Source of the DNA: Parachlamydiaceae bacterium | Lineage (GTDB): Bacteria; Chlamydiota; Chlamydiia; Chlamydiales; Parachlamydiaceae | Direction: 5' to 3' | Length of the DNA stretch: 64,000 nucleotides | NCBI GenBank assembly: GCA_013821265.1 | Contig: JACDHD010000001.1 | Span: forward strand, 1 to 64,000 | In this document: positions 43,868 through 52,315 of the stretch, piece by piece | Layout of the letters: every line of letters starts with the position of its first letter | How positions within the stretch are numbered: the stretch's first letter is position 1 | Translations under genes and position numbers: made by a program | The notes under the pieces: generated by a model | Told to the model about the DNA's origin: nothing | Seen by the model: the letters and a program-made list of their open reading frames with translations, nothing else | Database searches by the model: none

Positions 43868-45301
43868 ATGGCATTAGTATTTGAACAAATTTTGACCGAG
43901 GGAATAGCAGAGCTATCTTACCTAGTTGGAGATGATCAAGCAGGTGTTGCAGCAGTGTTTGATCCCAGGATAGATATTGATTGTTATCTGGAGCTTGCAA
44001 GAAAAAAAGGAGTTTCGATTACTCATATATTTGAAACTCACAATCATGCCGATTTAATTAGTGGGGCAAGAGAGCTTTGTCAACAATTGGGATCCGCTAA
44101 GATCTTTCTTAGCCATGCCGGAAATACAGAATATGGATATGAGCATGAAGTCCTAAACGATGGGGATAGCTTTGAGTTTGGAGGGCTTTTGATTCATGCC
44201 AAACATACTCCAGGGCATACAAGTGAGCATATGTCCTTTTTACTCATTGATAAGGGCCAAGCAAAAGGCAAAGAGGAGTGTCCATGGGGCGTGCTCACGG
44301 GCGATTCGCTGTTTGTTAATTCAGCAGGGCGACCCGATCTTGCAGGGTCATCTGAGACTCAAAAACTGGCTGAGCAACTTTTTGCAACACTTAACAATTT
44401 TTATAAAAAGCTCGACGATTCAGTAATCATTTATCCTTGTCACGGTAAGGGATCTCCATGTGGGGCTGATATTGGAGAAAGGCTTACGAGCACAATTGGC
44501 TATGAAAAAAAGTTTAATCCTTTCCTTCAATTCATCGAACAGAAACCCTTTGTAGATTTTGCAATAAAGACAGCGCCTCCTGAGCCTACTTACTACAAGC
44601 GAACTAAAGTAGAGAATGCAAAAGGGCCGCAGATTTTGGGACATCTTCCCATTATACCTGGATTACCTCCACAACTTTTTAAAGAAGCTATTTCGGAAAA
44701 AAATCAAGTTCTTATCGACACACGCTCGATGCTGGCCTTTGGTGGAGGTCACATTAGTGGTGCTCTCAATTTAGGGGCACAACCAGAAATGTCTGTATGG
44801 GCCGGCTGGCTGCTTGATAAAAACAAAAAAATTCTTCTTGTTCTGGACTCTGATGACACTCTTGAAAAAGTGATCAACATGTTTTGGAGAACAGGTTTTA
44901 CGAATTTTGCAGGCTATTTGGTTGGGGGGATGAACAGTTGGAATAAAGCCGGATTTGAAATTGCTCAAATGGGGCAAATTAAAGTGCACGAGGTAGAAAA
45001 ACTGGGGGAAAATATTCAAATTATTGATGTCAGATCTCCTGATGAATGGAAGAAAGGGCATATTCCTCATGCAAAACATATTTTCTTACCTGAACTTGAT
45101 ATAAGAAAAAATGAGATTAACCCATCTGTTCCTACGGTAACTTATTGTGCAACAGGCTACCGTGCAAGCTTGGCTGCTAGTATTCTGAAACAAGCAGGAT
45201 TTAAAAATGTCATGAATCTTCCTGGTAGTTTTACAGCATGGAGAAATGCTCAGCTACCCATAGAAAAAGAAGAATCGGATAAAAAACAGGAACGAAAATG
45301 A
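43868..45301 (+). CDS. CstB/Blh-like persulfide dioxygenase with two rhodanese domains
   Basis: An enzyme that oxidises glutathione- or low-molecular-weight persulfides to sulfite/thiosulfate. The N-terminal metallo-beta-lactamase fold is of ETHE1 type with metal ligands H58-N-H60-A-D62 (the usual final His is Leu, as other CstB-like enzymes also vary there), HTPGHTSEH near 120, and LTGDSLFVNSAGRPDLAGSS. A first rhodanese-like domain (ISEKNQVLIDTRSMLAFGGG, then LVLDSDD) lacks the catalytic Cys. The second has an intact loop VTYCATGYRAS near residue 426. This MBL-pseudorhodanese-rhodanese order matches CstB. The context with TauE and YeeE genes fits sulfide detoxification. No BigR/CstR-type repressor is present beside it. 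Confidence 0.93.
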   Translation: MALVFEQILTEGIAELSYLVGDDQAGVAAVFDPRIDIDCYLELARKKGVSITHIFETHNHADLISGARELCQQLGSAKIFLSHAGNTEYGYEHEVLNDGDSFEFGGLLIHAKHTPGHTSEHMSFLLIDKGQAKGKEECPWGVLTGDSLFVNSAGRPDLAGSSETQKLAEQLFATLNNFYKKLDDSVIIYPCHGKGSPCGADIGERLTSTIGYEKKFNPFLQFIEQKPFVDFAIKTAPPEPTYYKRTKVENAKGPQILGHLPIIPGLPPQLFKEAISEKNQVLIDTRSMLAFGGGHISGALNLGAQPEMSVWAGWLLDKNKKILLVLDSDDTLEKVINMFWRTGFTNFAGYLVGGMNSWNKAGFEIAQMGQIKVHEVEKLGENIQIIDVRSPDEWKKGHIPHAKHIFLPELDIRKNEINPSVPTVTYCATGYRASLAASILKQAGFKNVMNLPGSFTAWRNAQLPIEKEESDKKQERK

Positions 45302-45320
45302 AATCGATGTTTACTGCTTT

Positions 45321-46457
45321 TCAATCAAAGCTGAGTGTCCTCTCATTTTGTTTCAAAAATTGCTCCAATCGATCTAAGACATCGATCATATTTTTCCTGC
45401 CCAATCCAATACGAAAAAAGTTTCCAGAAAGATCGAATACAGATCCTGGCATAATTAAGACTCCAGTCTTTTCAACGAGCTCTTCAGAAAATTTTTCAAC
45501 AGAAACAGGGATCAACAATTTTAAAACTGCCATGGTTCCTCCTTGAGGAGGTATCCAAGATAACAAGTTTTGGTGTCGTTTCATGAATGCGTCTAGAACT
45601 TCGAAATTTCTAAGCAGAATCTGACGGTTTCTCTGCAATATCTTGTCTTTCGCTCTAAGAGCAATCAAAGCCAAAATCTCACTTGGAGCACTATTGCAAA
45701 TGGAAGTGTACAATTTGTATGAGCTCACTTTCTGTAGTAAATCGCTATCTTGAGTGGCTATCCAACCAATTCTAAGGCCTGCAAGTCCAAATGCTTTTGT
45801 CATTACATTTAGTGTAATTCCTTTTTCATAGACATCTGCAACAGAGGGAAGTCGATCCTTTTCTTCTATTTCAAGATAACGGTACACCTCATCACAAAAG
45901 ATATAGGTTCCATGCTTTCTAGCTAATTCAATGAGACCATCAAATACATGTTTGTCTAAGATAGCCCCTGTTGGGTTGTGGGGGTAGTTTATAACAAGCA
46001 ACTTCGTATTCGGAAGAAAGACTTTTTCTAGCTCTTCCAGTTCTAGTCGCCATTTGTTTCCAAAATCTAGCTGGACACTTGTGACATGAGCACCAAACGT
46101 TTCGGGTAGAGTTTTTAACGATTGATAGCAAGGATCGATCACGATAACATGATCCCCAGGTTCTATAAGCGTTCGCATCACACAATAAATTCCCTCTTCA
46201 GCTCCTGCAAAAGTAATAATTTTTTCACTATCAATCTGAGAATAGAGGTTAGCTATCTCTTGACGTAACAGAGGAAGTCCAGGAGATTCGGTATATCCTA
46301 AACTTAAGGATTCCCAAAGTTGCTTAGATTCCGGATCCGCAAGCTCAATTAGTTCGCTGAGTTTCCAACTTTCTGCGTCTGAACAACACAACAAGTAGGG
46401 AGCGGTGAATTCATATTTTTTCCAAAATTCCTCTAATTTAAACGGAGGGATATTCAT
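45321..46457 (-). CDS. Class I/II PLP-dependent aminotransferase
   Basis: A fold-type I aminotransferase, 378 aa. Visible features: NYPHNPTGAILDKHVFDGLI, FCDEVYRYLEIE (PLP-binding Asp and Tyr), and the Lys in NVMTKAFGLAGLRIGWIAT (near residue 220) that forms the Schiff base. RIGLGRKNM near the C-terminus supplies the substrate carboxylate-binding Arg. The substrate is not evident. The start overlaps the stop of the regulator gene by 4 bp, so both are one operon, and the regulator probably controls it. It ends 19 bp from the convergent CstB-like gene. Confidence 0.9.
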   Translation of the reverse strand: MNIPPFKLEEFWKKYEFTAPYLLCCSDAESWKLSELIELADPESKQLWESLSLGYTESPGLPLLRQEIANLYSQIDSEKIITFAGAEEGIYCVMRTLIEPGDHVIVIDPCYQSLKTLPETFGAHVTSVQLDFGNKWRLELEELEKVFLPNTKLLVINYPHNPTGAILDKHVFDGLIELARKHGTYIFCDEVYRYLEIEEKDRLPSVADVYEKGITLNVMTKAFGLAGLRIGWIATQDSDLLQKVSSYKLYTSICNSAPSEILALIALRAKDKILQRNRQILLRNFEVLDAFMKRHQNLLSWIPPQGGTMAVLKLLIPVSVEKFSEELVEKTGVLIMPGSVFDLSGNFFRIGLGRKNMIDVLDRLEQFLKQNERTLSFD

Positions 46458-47056
46458 GTATGGATCTCCTTAAGATATTTATAAACTGTAGCTCTTGAAA
46501 TTTGCAGGACTTCTGCAACATAAGAAGCAGCATTTTTTGTATCAAAAGCCCCCTCTTGATAAAGAGCTAAAAGAAGCTTCTTTTTTTCAACTTTATCAAG
46601 AGATTCTGAACGGAGTGCGTGCTGTTTAAGATATGAAGACACATAGCTGTTTATTTTCTCTCTCCAGTCGTTCTTGAAAAGGAAGTCAGGCATATCTGTT
46701 GTTGGCTTAATTAAATCAAGAATGAAGTGATGCATTTCTTCCCATTTTGAAATGTCTAGATTGATGCATAATAAACCGATCGCTTTTCCATTTTGATTTC
46801 GCAAAATAGCTGTTACCGATTTCATTTTTTTCCCATTCCAGTTGGTTTTAAAATAGGGAGGAAATACGTCATGAATAACTGAGAGTTGATCCATCTCATC
46901 CAATAATGACTCATCCCCAACGGATCTCTTAGAAAAGTTATTAAAAATGGCTTCAACACGACCTGTTTTTAGATCATGCAGCACGACTTCGGCATGCGGA
47001 AAAAGCAATAAACTAATCGCTTCTGCAACTGGCTTAAAATGCGATAACTCACCCAT
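46454..47056 (-). CDS. YheO/DauR-like PAS-HTH transcriptional regulator
   Basis: A 200-aa regulator with an N-terminal YheO-like PAS domain (LLLFPHAEVVLHDLKTGRVE, RNQNGKAIGLLCINLDISKW) and a C-terminal HTH of the DauR type (LYQEGAFDTKNAASYVAEVL, QISRATVYKYLKEI). DauR in Pseudomonas senses D-arginine and represses its catabolic operon; here the sensed molecule is unknown but probably relates to the aminotransferase encoded downstream with a 4-bp overlap. GAGGT precedes the ATG by 5 nt. A perfect dyad at 47079-47100 lies 23 nt upstream and is the likely operator. Confidence 0.88.
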   Translation of the reverse strand: MGELSHFKPVAEAISLLLFPHAEVVLHDLKTGRVEAIFNNFSKRSVGDESLLDEMDQLSVIHDVFPPYFKTNWNGKKMKSVTAILRNQNGKAIGLLCINLDISKWEEMHHFILDLIKPTTDMPDFLFKNDWREKINSYVSSYLKQHALRSESLDKVEKKKLLLALYQEGAFDTKNAASYVAEVLQISRATVYKYLKEIHT

Positions 47057-47078
47057 TTACGACCTCGTATGATTTATG

Positions 47079-47100
47079 AAATAGACAATATAGTCTATTT
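47079..47100 (-). promoter_or_regulatory. Operator-like dyad before the PAS-HTH regulator
   Basis: AAATAGAC-AATATA-GTCTATTT, a perfect 8-6-8 inverted repeat 23 nt upstream of the regulator start. It encloses a TATATT that could be the -10 on the minus strand. Autorepression by the YheO-like regulator is the simplest reading. Confidence 0.6.
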
Positions 47101-47456
47101 AGGACTTATCTGTCTACGTCTTTTTTTTGTCCTCAATTTCGTGGAATGGGAGATCCATACTTTTTTTTTCAGGGCGGGAGAGTCTGTAAAAATTTATCGA
47201 ACGAGCAACAAATTTACGAAAAATGACAGGCTATGCAGATGATGACGCTACGACCAAGAATAAGATGCATAGAATGACATTTCGTAGTCATTTGATGCTC
47301 TATTTGGGAATTTTTCACAGCCTCGGACGACGTGCTTTCAGGCCGAGGACGGCCTAGTTATTCAGAGAAAACGTCGTTCTTCCATTTGAGGTATATGAAA
47401 AGCTGTTCTTCGAAAACCTTACTATACCCTTTGGCAGGGGTAACCCCTTAGTCCCC
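47101..47456. repeat. Gene-free stretch with repeats C and A
   Basis: About 47316-47360 holds repeat C (CAGCCTCGGACGACGTGCTT, AGGCCGAGGACGGCCT). 47384-47456 holds a shortened repeat A that lacks the GGAGTCCAGAGGG middle. The part 47101-47315 shows nothing recognisable except AT-rich DNA. Confidence 0.75.
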
Positions 47457-50400
47457 TTCAAAAAAAACATGATGCTGAACTAAAGCATTAATCATTGAGT
47501 AACTTCCTACCAAATGCTGGATAAAGCGCTCTTGATATTTTGCATAAGCCAATTCAAGATCTTTCTTAGTAGACGATGAGGATGCTAATATCCCCTTTGC
47601 ATCATGCGGGCTAAATGACCCTTTTAATATTTCTTTGAACATTTGATAAAATTCTTCTGACTCTGGTAGTGCACAAGAGCTCGCATAAAATGGATATTCG
47701 AACAGTTTGCCTACATCGTGCATATGCACGTATTGAGACGTCTTCTCGTTTAACGGCTCAGCTAATCCAAAAGATTCGCAATAGGTTGCAAGAGAGTGAA
47801 CGCTATCTCCCATCACGCGAACCATATTTGTCTCCCCTGCATTTAGACCACAGCATAATCCAAGATGTTCAACTGCACATTGCACAGATGAAAAGAGGAT
47901 CATTGCCGACACAGCGAGATCTCTTTGATTGGGAAATTCCATAACACATGCTGGAACAAATTTTAATGTAGAAAGATGTTTCAGCAAACGGATTAAAGTT
48001 TCTCGATTTTCTCGTGGAAGTGCCCCCTTCAAAATTTTTTGCAGCCCTTCTATAGTGGATTGCAACTCTTTTTCAGCTTGTAACAACCGATGTATCTGAT
48101 CAGCACTTAAACTTCCCGTTTCAGCTGCTCGTTTTCCAAATGTTTCCCCTAACGCGAGAAGCTCCTTGCGCAACGCATCATCATAAGAACCTGCTGGTAA
48201 CGCTTCACACGATACGTCTGCGAGATCCTGCATTAGTTCTGGCCACAGCTTGAATAACATCAGTTCCCGCTGAGGGTTGTTTTGTTGGCGCGGATAACGG
48301 TATTCTAATGTTTCTTGAGGAACTTGCAGTGCTAACTGATGCCCCTTTGAACTGCGGCTATTCATTGATCGCATAAAGGGAATCGAATGCTTCAGAAACT
48401 TTGTCTTGTCGGATAACAGCGCAGGATTTCGCTCAAGCAGCTCATGCGTTGCTTTCTGTTCTGCTGCATTAGACGCTTGTAAACTTCCGAATGCAACTAG
48501 AATGCTGGCAACTGGATGTAACGTTCCATCTGCATTGTAAGGCTGTTTTAGTCTCTGCATCATGTCCGTTACTCGATCCACTAACTTAAGTGCAAACAAG
48601 TAGTCATCCTGGGCATACTGATGACGTTGCCGTCCTCTAGTGCCTAACCGTTCGACGAGCGCCACTTCATCACCCATGTCCCAACATTTCATCACGATAA
48701 GCTGAATTTTCGATACAGGTGTAAAGTGAACGACTCCAGTACTAAAAGTAGGCAGCATGGATGGCATCGCCACATGAACAGTTCGTGTGCTCAATGAAGA
48801 GGATTCTTTTTTCGGAAGAGCTTTCCCTTTAGATTTTGCCTTTTTCTTCTTTCCTGCCGCCTCTTCTTTTCGTTCAGCTGCACCACTATCTACCGCATCC
48901 AAAAAGGCATCGTCTAAGACAACTTTTTGAGTTAGTAAACCGCCTGTTTCTAGGTCAATGGTGTCGCGCCAATCGCCAACAAGGGCGTATACGATATCCT
49001 GCAGCATTGTAAATAAAGGTCCATAAACCATGGCCATAGCAGCTTGCAGGCCAATAACTCCATTAGAAGAGTCTACTAATCGTTCGAAAAATTCAAAATT
49101 CTTTTCCCTGAAGGACTTTGCATGCCTTTCTCCATATTTTTGACACAGCCAATGCTGTCTTTGTACAGCAGTGTTCTGCTTAAAGGCTTCAAATTCTTCT
49201 GCCTTTGCTCCCTTTTCAATTTCTATTGCTCCTGCTTCGCGGAAAGCTTGCACAAGCTCAGTCAGAAATTGAGAATCATCCAATTTCGAGTCTTTTTTCG
49301 ATTTAGCAGTTTTGTCCAACATGTGGTTTAAGGTAGCACAGATAAATCGTGTTTCTCCATTTTCAGCTAAATCTGTCGCTTGCGGATAAACTCGTCCAGC
49401 TGGCGCTCCAGTTGTTTGAAGCATTCTCCCTGCTTCCATTATCTTTTTCAATGATTCAAGGAGACTCTTATCAAGACACTTTATCCACCCCTCCTGCATC
49501 ACTAAAGGGATGCCAGCTACTTGTAGAATTGCCTGATAATCTGATAGTTTTTTTAACAAGGACTCTTTTTCGTTTGTTGAACTCTTCAGTTCTAAATGAG
49601 CGATAAAAAGAGATAATATATTTGAAATTACTTGATCACGTTCTACCTTTGAAGGGAATGCTTGCTTTGAGGATTCTTCAAACACTTTAGCTATATTGTT
49701 TAAGATATCTCCACGAGCTTGTTGTATTGCCTGAAAGCATGTTTGAAAAGGGGTTTCCGCTGATGTAGGAACCGGTATCCCCGCCACAAAAGAAAACCAA
49801 CTTACTGTTCCTAATAGCTGATTTTTAAAAGTAGAGAGGTTTTGAGAGGCAAGGCGTTTTAACTGCGTTCCTGAACTTAACATATCTTTCAACTGTGCAA
49901 ACTGCAGTAAGGGGTCTTTGGAAGTTCGTAACTCTGGGATTAATTTTTGAATTTCTTCAAGTTTCCCTATGAGAATATCCAGGGGTTTTGAAATCATCTG
50001 TGTGACGTGTGTTAGTCGTTGCTCCAGATCAACAGAGAATTCCAGATCTTTGCCGGATTGGATTATTTTCTGCCCGTCCAAATCAAGCACCCTTCCCGTT
50101 GAAGATTTATGCTGTTTATTTTGCGCGTTAACCTTCTTAAGGTCTGCTAATAAATTATTAAGAGGACGCTTATTCGCCCTACAAATCGCAGGCATGGAAC
50201 TAGCTAGCACTTCGATCAGTCCATTCACAAATACAATAGCAAAGCGACGATCAATTTGAGAAGAGCTTTGAATAGGCTTTTGGTAACATGCATGATCACA
50301 CAATTGTGCGAGTTCTTCTATTCCTAATAATAATTTTTCGTATTTTTCAACTGTAGTCTCTTTCACACCACGCCCTTTGGCCAAATCCAAATAGAGAGTG

Positions 50401-51122
50401 GATAAAAATTTTAATATCTCAGCTTTATCTTCATGTTTAACTAAGGAAGAATCCATCCAAGTTTTATCTGTAAGAAATTTTGCGAGCATCCCAGCAATTG
50501 TAAATGTAGTCTCTTCTTCAGAAGATGCACCTTTTTTTGCAGTTTTGCTTTTTTTGGTCTGATTGATTTTTACAAAAAGAGCATAATAAGCAAGATCCAC
50601 CCATTGGCCTAGTGTCAGGAAAGAAAACTCTCTTTGAAAATCGCATGTTTCTGAAATCGCACATCGCATTGGAAGTGCATCCTTTGAAACGTTGAAAAGT
50701 TCTATTAGAAGAGGAATATTTGCTGCAACGATCTTATTTTGATCCTCTTCCTTTAGAGTTTGTGTAGATGGCGCTTGAGCCACTTTTACTTTTGCTTTTC
50801 TTGATCGAGGTTTACGTTTTGGTTCCCCTGCTGCTAACGCCTTGCGATCACCCTTTTCATCTTCAGATACTTGTAGAACTGAAGATGCAGAAGACATTCT
50901 AAGTTGTTCTACGGATCCTGCGGATCTTGCGGAGCTTCGTCCTCCTAATGATAAGCTCTCTGCTAACGCCAAAGGTTCAGCTTCTGAAAGAATAGAGGTT
51001 GCAACAGTCTCTATAACGGTTTGAGAAGTGGAATCTTCATTGAATTGAGATAGATCTACAATGATTTCAGCATTTGCTTTACGTTCACTTTGAGAAACGC
51101 TTCCTGTTTGATGTGACGACAT
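47448..51122 (-). CDS. Very large hypothetical protein, 1224 aa
   Basis: Not recognised. The first ~125 residues are low-complexity and Ser/Ala-rich, including a strongly basic stretch near 103-113 (EPKRKPRSRKAKVKV) that resembles a nuclear-localisation signal. The body is mostly helical with no signal peptide or membrane segment; a second Lys-rich linker (KEEAAGKKKKAKSKGKALPK) lies near residue 760. The C-terminal part has a His/Cys-rich section (LGLCCGLNAGETNMVRVMGD, YVHMHDVGKLFEYPFY), which could hold a metal site. GGAG lies 7 nt before the ATG. Its 3' end runs up against repeat A. A host-directed effector is plausible by size, composition and neighbourhood, but unproven. Confidence 0.65.
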   Translation of the reverse strand: MSSHQTGSVSQSERKANAEIIVDLSQFNEDSTSQTVIETVATSILSEAEPLALAESLSLGGRSSARSAGSVEQLRMSSASSVLQVSEDEKGDRKALAAGEPKRKPRSRKAKVKVAQAPSTQTLKEEDQNKIVAANIPLLIELFNVSKDALPMRCAISETCDFQREFSFLTLGQWVDLAYYALFVKINQTKKSKTAKKGASSEEETTFTIAGMLAKFLTDKTWMDSSLVKHEDKAEILKFLSTLYLDLAKGRGVKETTVEKYEKLLLGIEELAQLCDHACYQKPIQSSSQIDRRFAIVFVNGLIEVLASSMPAICRANKRPLNNLLADLKKVNAQNKQHKSSTGRVLDLDGQKIIQSGKDLEFSVDLEQRLTHVTQMISKPLDILIGKLEEIQKLIPELRTSKDPLLQFAQLKDMLSSGTQLKRLASQNLSTFKNQLLGTVSWFSFVAGIPVPTSAETPFQTCFQAIQQARGDILNNIAKVFEESSKQAFPSKVERDQVISNILSLFIAHLELKSSTNEKESLLKKLSDYQAILQVAGIPLVMQEGWIKCLDKSLLESLKKIMEAGRMLQTTGAPAGRVYPQATDLAENGETRFICATLNHMLDKTAKSKKDSKLDDSQFLTELVQAFREAGAIEIEKGAKAEEFEAFKQNTAVQRQHWLCQKYGERHAKSFREKNFEFFERLVDSSNGVIGLQAAMAMVYGPLFTMLQDIVYALVGDWRDTIDLETGGLLTQKVVLDDAFLDAVDSGAAERKEEAAGKKKKAKSKGKALPKKESSSLSTRTVHVAMPSMLPTFSTGVVHFTPVSKIQLIVMKCWDMGDEVALVERLGTRGRQRHQYAQDDYLFALKLVDRVTDMMQRLKQPYNADGTLHPVASILVAFGSLQASNAAEQKATHELLERNPALLSDKTKFLKHSIPFMRSMNSRSSKGHQLALQVPQETLEYRYPRQQNNPQRELMLFKLWPELMQDLADVSCEALPAGSYDDALRKELLALGETFGKRAAETGSLSADQIHRLLQAEKELQSTIEGLQKILKGALPRENRETLIRLLKHLSTLKFVPACVMEFPNQRDLAVSAMILFSSVQCAVEHLGLCCGLNAGETNMVRVMGDSVHSLATYCESFGLAEPLNEKTSQYVHMHDVGKLFEYPFYASSCALPESEEFYQMFKEILKGSFSPHDAKGILASSSSTKKDLELAYAKYQERFIQHLVGSYSMINALVQHHVFFEGD

Positions 51123-51293
51123 TTAATATCTCCAAAACCTGTTTGTTATTAATTAGATTAAATTTATAACAAATTTACTAAAAAAAATCAATAATAATAC
51201 GCTGAAACGATGATATGAGAAAAGAGAACAAAAATGTATATTTCTGTTGGTAACCTAAGCGAGGGAACCCATGGGAACACCCCTCTAAAAAAA

Positions 51294-51308
51294 TGTAACT
51301 TTGTTACA
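51294..51308 (+). promoter_or_regulatory. Perfect palindrome before the DUF4258 toxin frame
   Basis: TGTAAC-TTT-GTTACA directly precedes the ATG at 51309. It is a probable operator for the HTH antitoxin encoded downstream, or a hairpin occluding translation. Confidence 0.5.
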
Positions 51309-51705
51309 ATGAAGAATAAGAACGATAACCTGTTTAGATTTAACGAAATGAAAGACAGAGCGAAACGACCTACTCAATTGGATGAGCTTTTTCCAAAGAT
51401 CCATGACTGCCTCGATAAAGGACTTTATCGACAAAGACTGCCTCGATAAAGGACTTTATCGACAAAGCAAGCATGCGATAGAAAGAGAAAGAGAAAGAGA
51501 AAGAAACATTGACTTGCCTGACGTCTTATACGTTTTAAGGAATGGATATCATGAAAAGCAAAAGACTACCTTTGATGAGGTATTTGAAACATGGAAGTAT
51601 GCTGTTAGGGGTAAAACAATTGATGAAAGCGACATTCGTATCATCATTGCCTTTGACGATACTGGAATGATGATCATCACTGTGATGCATGTGGTAAAGG
51701 GATAA
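51309..51705 (+). pseudogene. DUF4258-type toxin gene, frameshifted by a 31-bp tandem duplication
   Basis: The reading frame from the ATG at 51309 (MKNKNDNLFRFNEMKDRAKR ... IHDCLDKGLYRQ) stops shortly after the first copy of a 31-bp tandem repeat. Another frame, which continues to 51705, reads the same DCLDKGLYRQ from the second copy and then SKHAIERERERERNIDLPDV, LYVLRNGYHEKQKTTFDEVF and IRIIIAFDDTGMMIITVMHV, a DUF4258/RelE-like toxin fold. Removing one 31-bp unit (31 = 1 mod 3) joins the frames exactly. So the current allele is broken or only makes an N-terminally altered form from an internal ATG at 51382. The HTH antitoxin follows at 51710. Confidence 0.75.
51405..51466. repeat. 31-bp perfect tandem duplication with internal dyad
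   Basis: Two identical adjacent units (51405-51435 and 51436-51466) beginning GACTGCCTCGATAAAG. Each contains the palindrome CGATAAAG-GA-CTTTATCG. Because 31 is not a multiple of three, the duplication shifts the toxin frame. An in-frame hexamer run (GAAAGA)n follows at 51481-51506. Confidence 0.9.
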
Positions 51706-51709
51706 TACA

Positions 51710-52177
51710 ATGATCGAAAAAAAAATTGAAACATTCACATATACAGATTTAGGCTTTCCCATCGAGCTTATTGATGTACCTATGAGAAAAATCCTCGGAG
51801 AGTGGGTTTTAGACATTAATCTAAACAAGCTGCAGTTAGAAGTGCTAAAAATACTCATCCATAAACCTACCCCATTGCTAGCAGGCGAAATACGCTTTAT
51901 CCGAAAGTACTTTGAAATGACGACGACATCCTTTGGTGAAGTCTGCGGAGTGTCACATGCTGCGGTGATCAAATGGGAAAGTGGTCAATTACCAGCCCTA
52001 CCTATGGACGTTTACATTCGCATGTACATCATGGCTCGTTTGAACGCAAAAAATTCAGATTTTGGTAAATTATTCCATGAAGTCAATATGCCAGGTCTTG
52101 CACAAGCCAAGAAAGAACGTAGAAAAGAAAAACCTCTCTCATTGAGAATTAGACTTCGAAGGTTTGCCCATAATTAA
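51710..52177 (+). CDS. MqsA-type HTH antitoxin-like protein, 155 aa
   Basis: A DNA-binding protein with the helix-turn-helix typical of MqsA/HigA-like antitoxins: IRFIRKYFEMTTTSFGEVCG then VSHAAVIKWESGQ near 64-98. The first ~55 residues form a separate domain (IELIDVPMRKILGEWVLDIN) that probably binds the toxin; the usual zinc cysteines of MqsA are absent. AAGGGA lies 7 nt before the ATG. It lies 4 bp after the toxin frame, in the order toxin-antitoxin. With the toxin frameshifted, the antitoxin may be an orphan. Confidence 0.78.
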   Translation: MIEKKIETFTYTDLGFPIELIDVPMRKILGEWVLDINLNKLQLEVLKILIHKPTPLLAGEIRFIRKYFEMTTTSFGEVCGVSHAAVIKWESGQLPALPMDVYIRMYIMARLNAKNSDFGKLFHEVNMPGLAQAKKERRKEKPLSLRIRLRRFAHN

Positions 52178-52186
52178 GTTTATTGT

Positions 52187-52217
52187 TCGGGGTCAGACCT
52201 GCAATTCTGCAATTTAG
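52187..52217. repeat. Repeat family D copy after the antitoxin gene
   Basis: CGGGGTCAGACCTGCAATTC immediately follows the antitoxin stop, the same placement at a gene 3' end as the copy after DHCR24. Confidence 0.8.
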
Positions 52218-52315
52218 ATACATCACAGTTTTTGATATCAAATTACAAATCCGTAGTTATTGACTTTCAAAAAAAAATCTGCTAAATTAAATAAAATTTT
52301 ATTAAAAAGGATTGT

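Noticed and set aside
51481-51506. GAAAGA hexamer run as a phase-variation tract
   Set aside because: Six-base units keep the reading frame, so slippage would only change the length of an Arg/Glu run. The 31-bp repeat is the frame-changing element.
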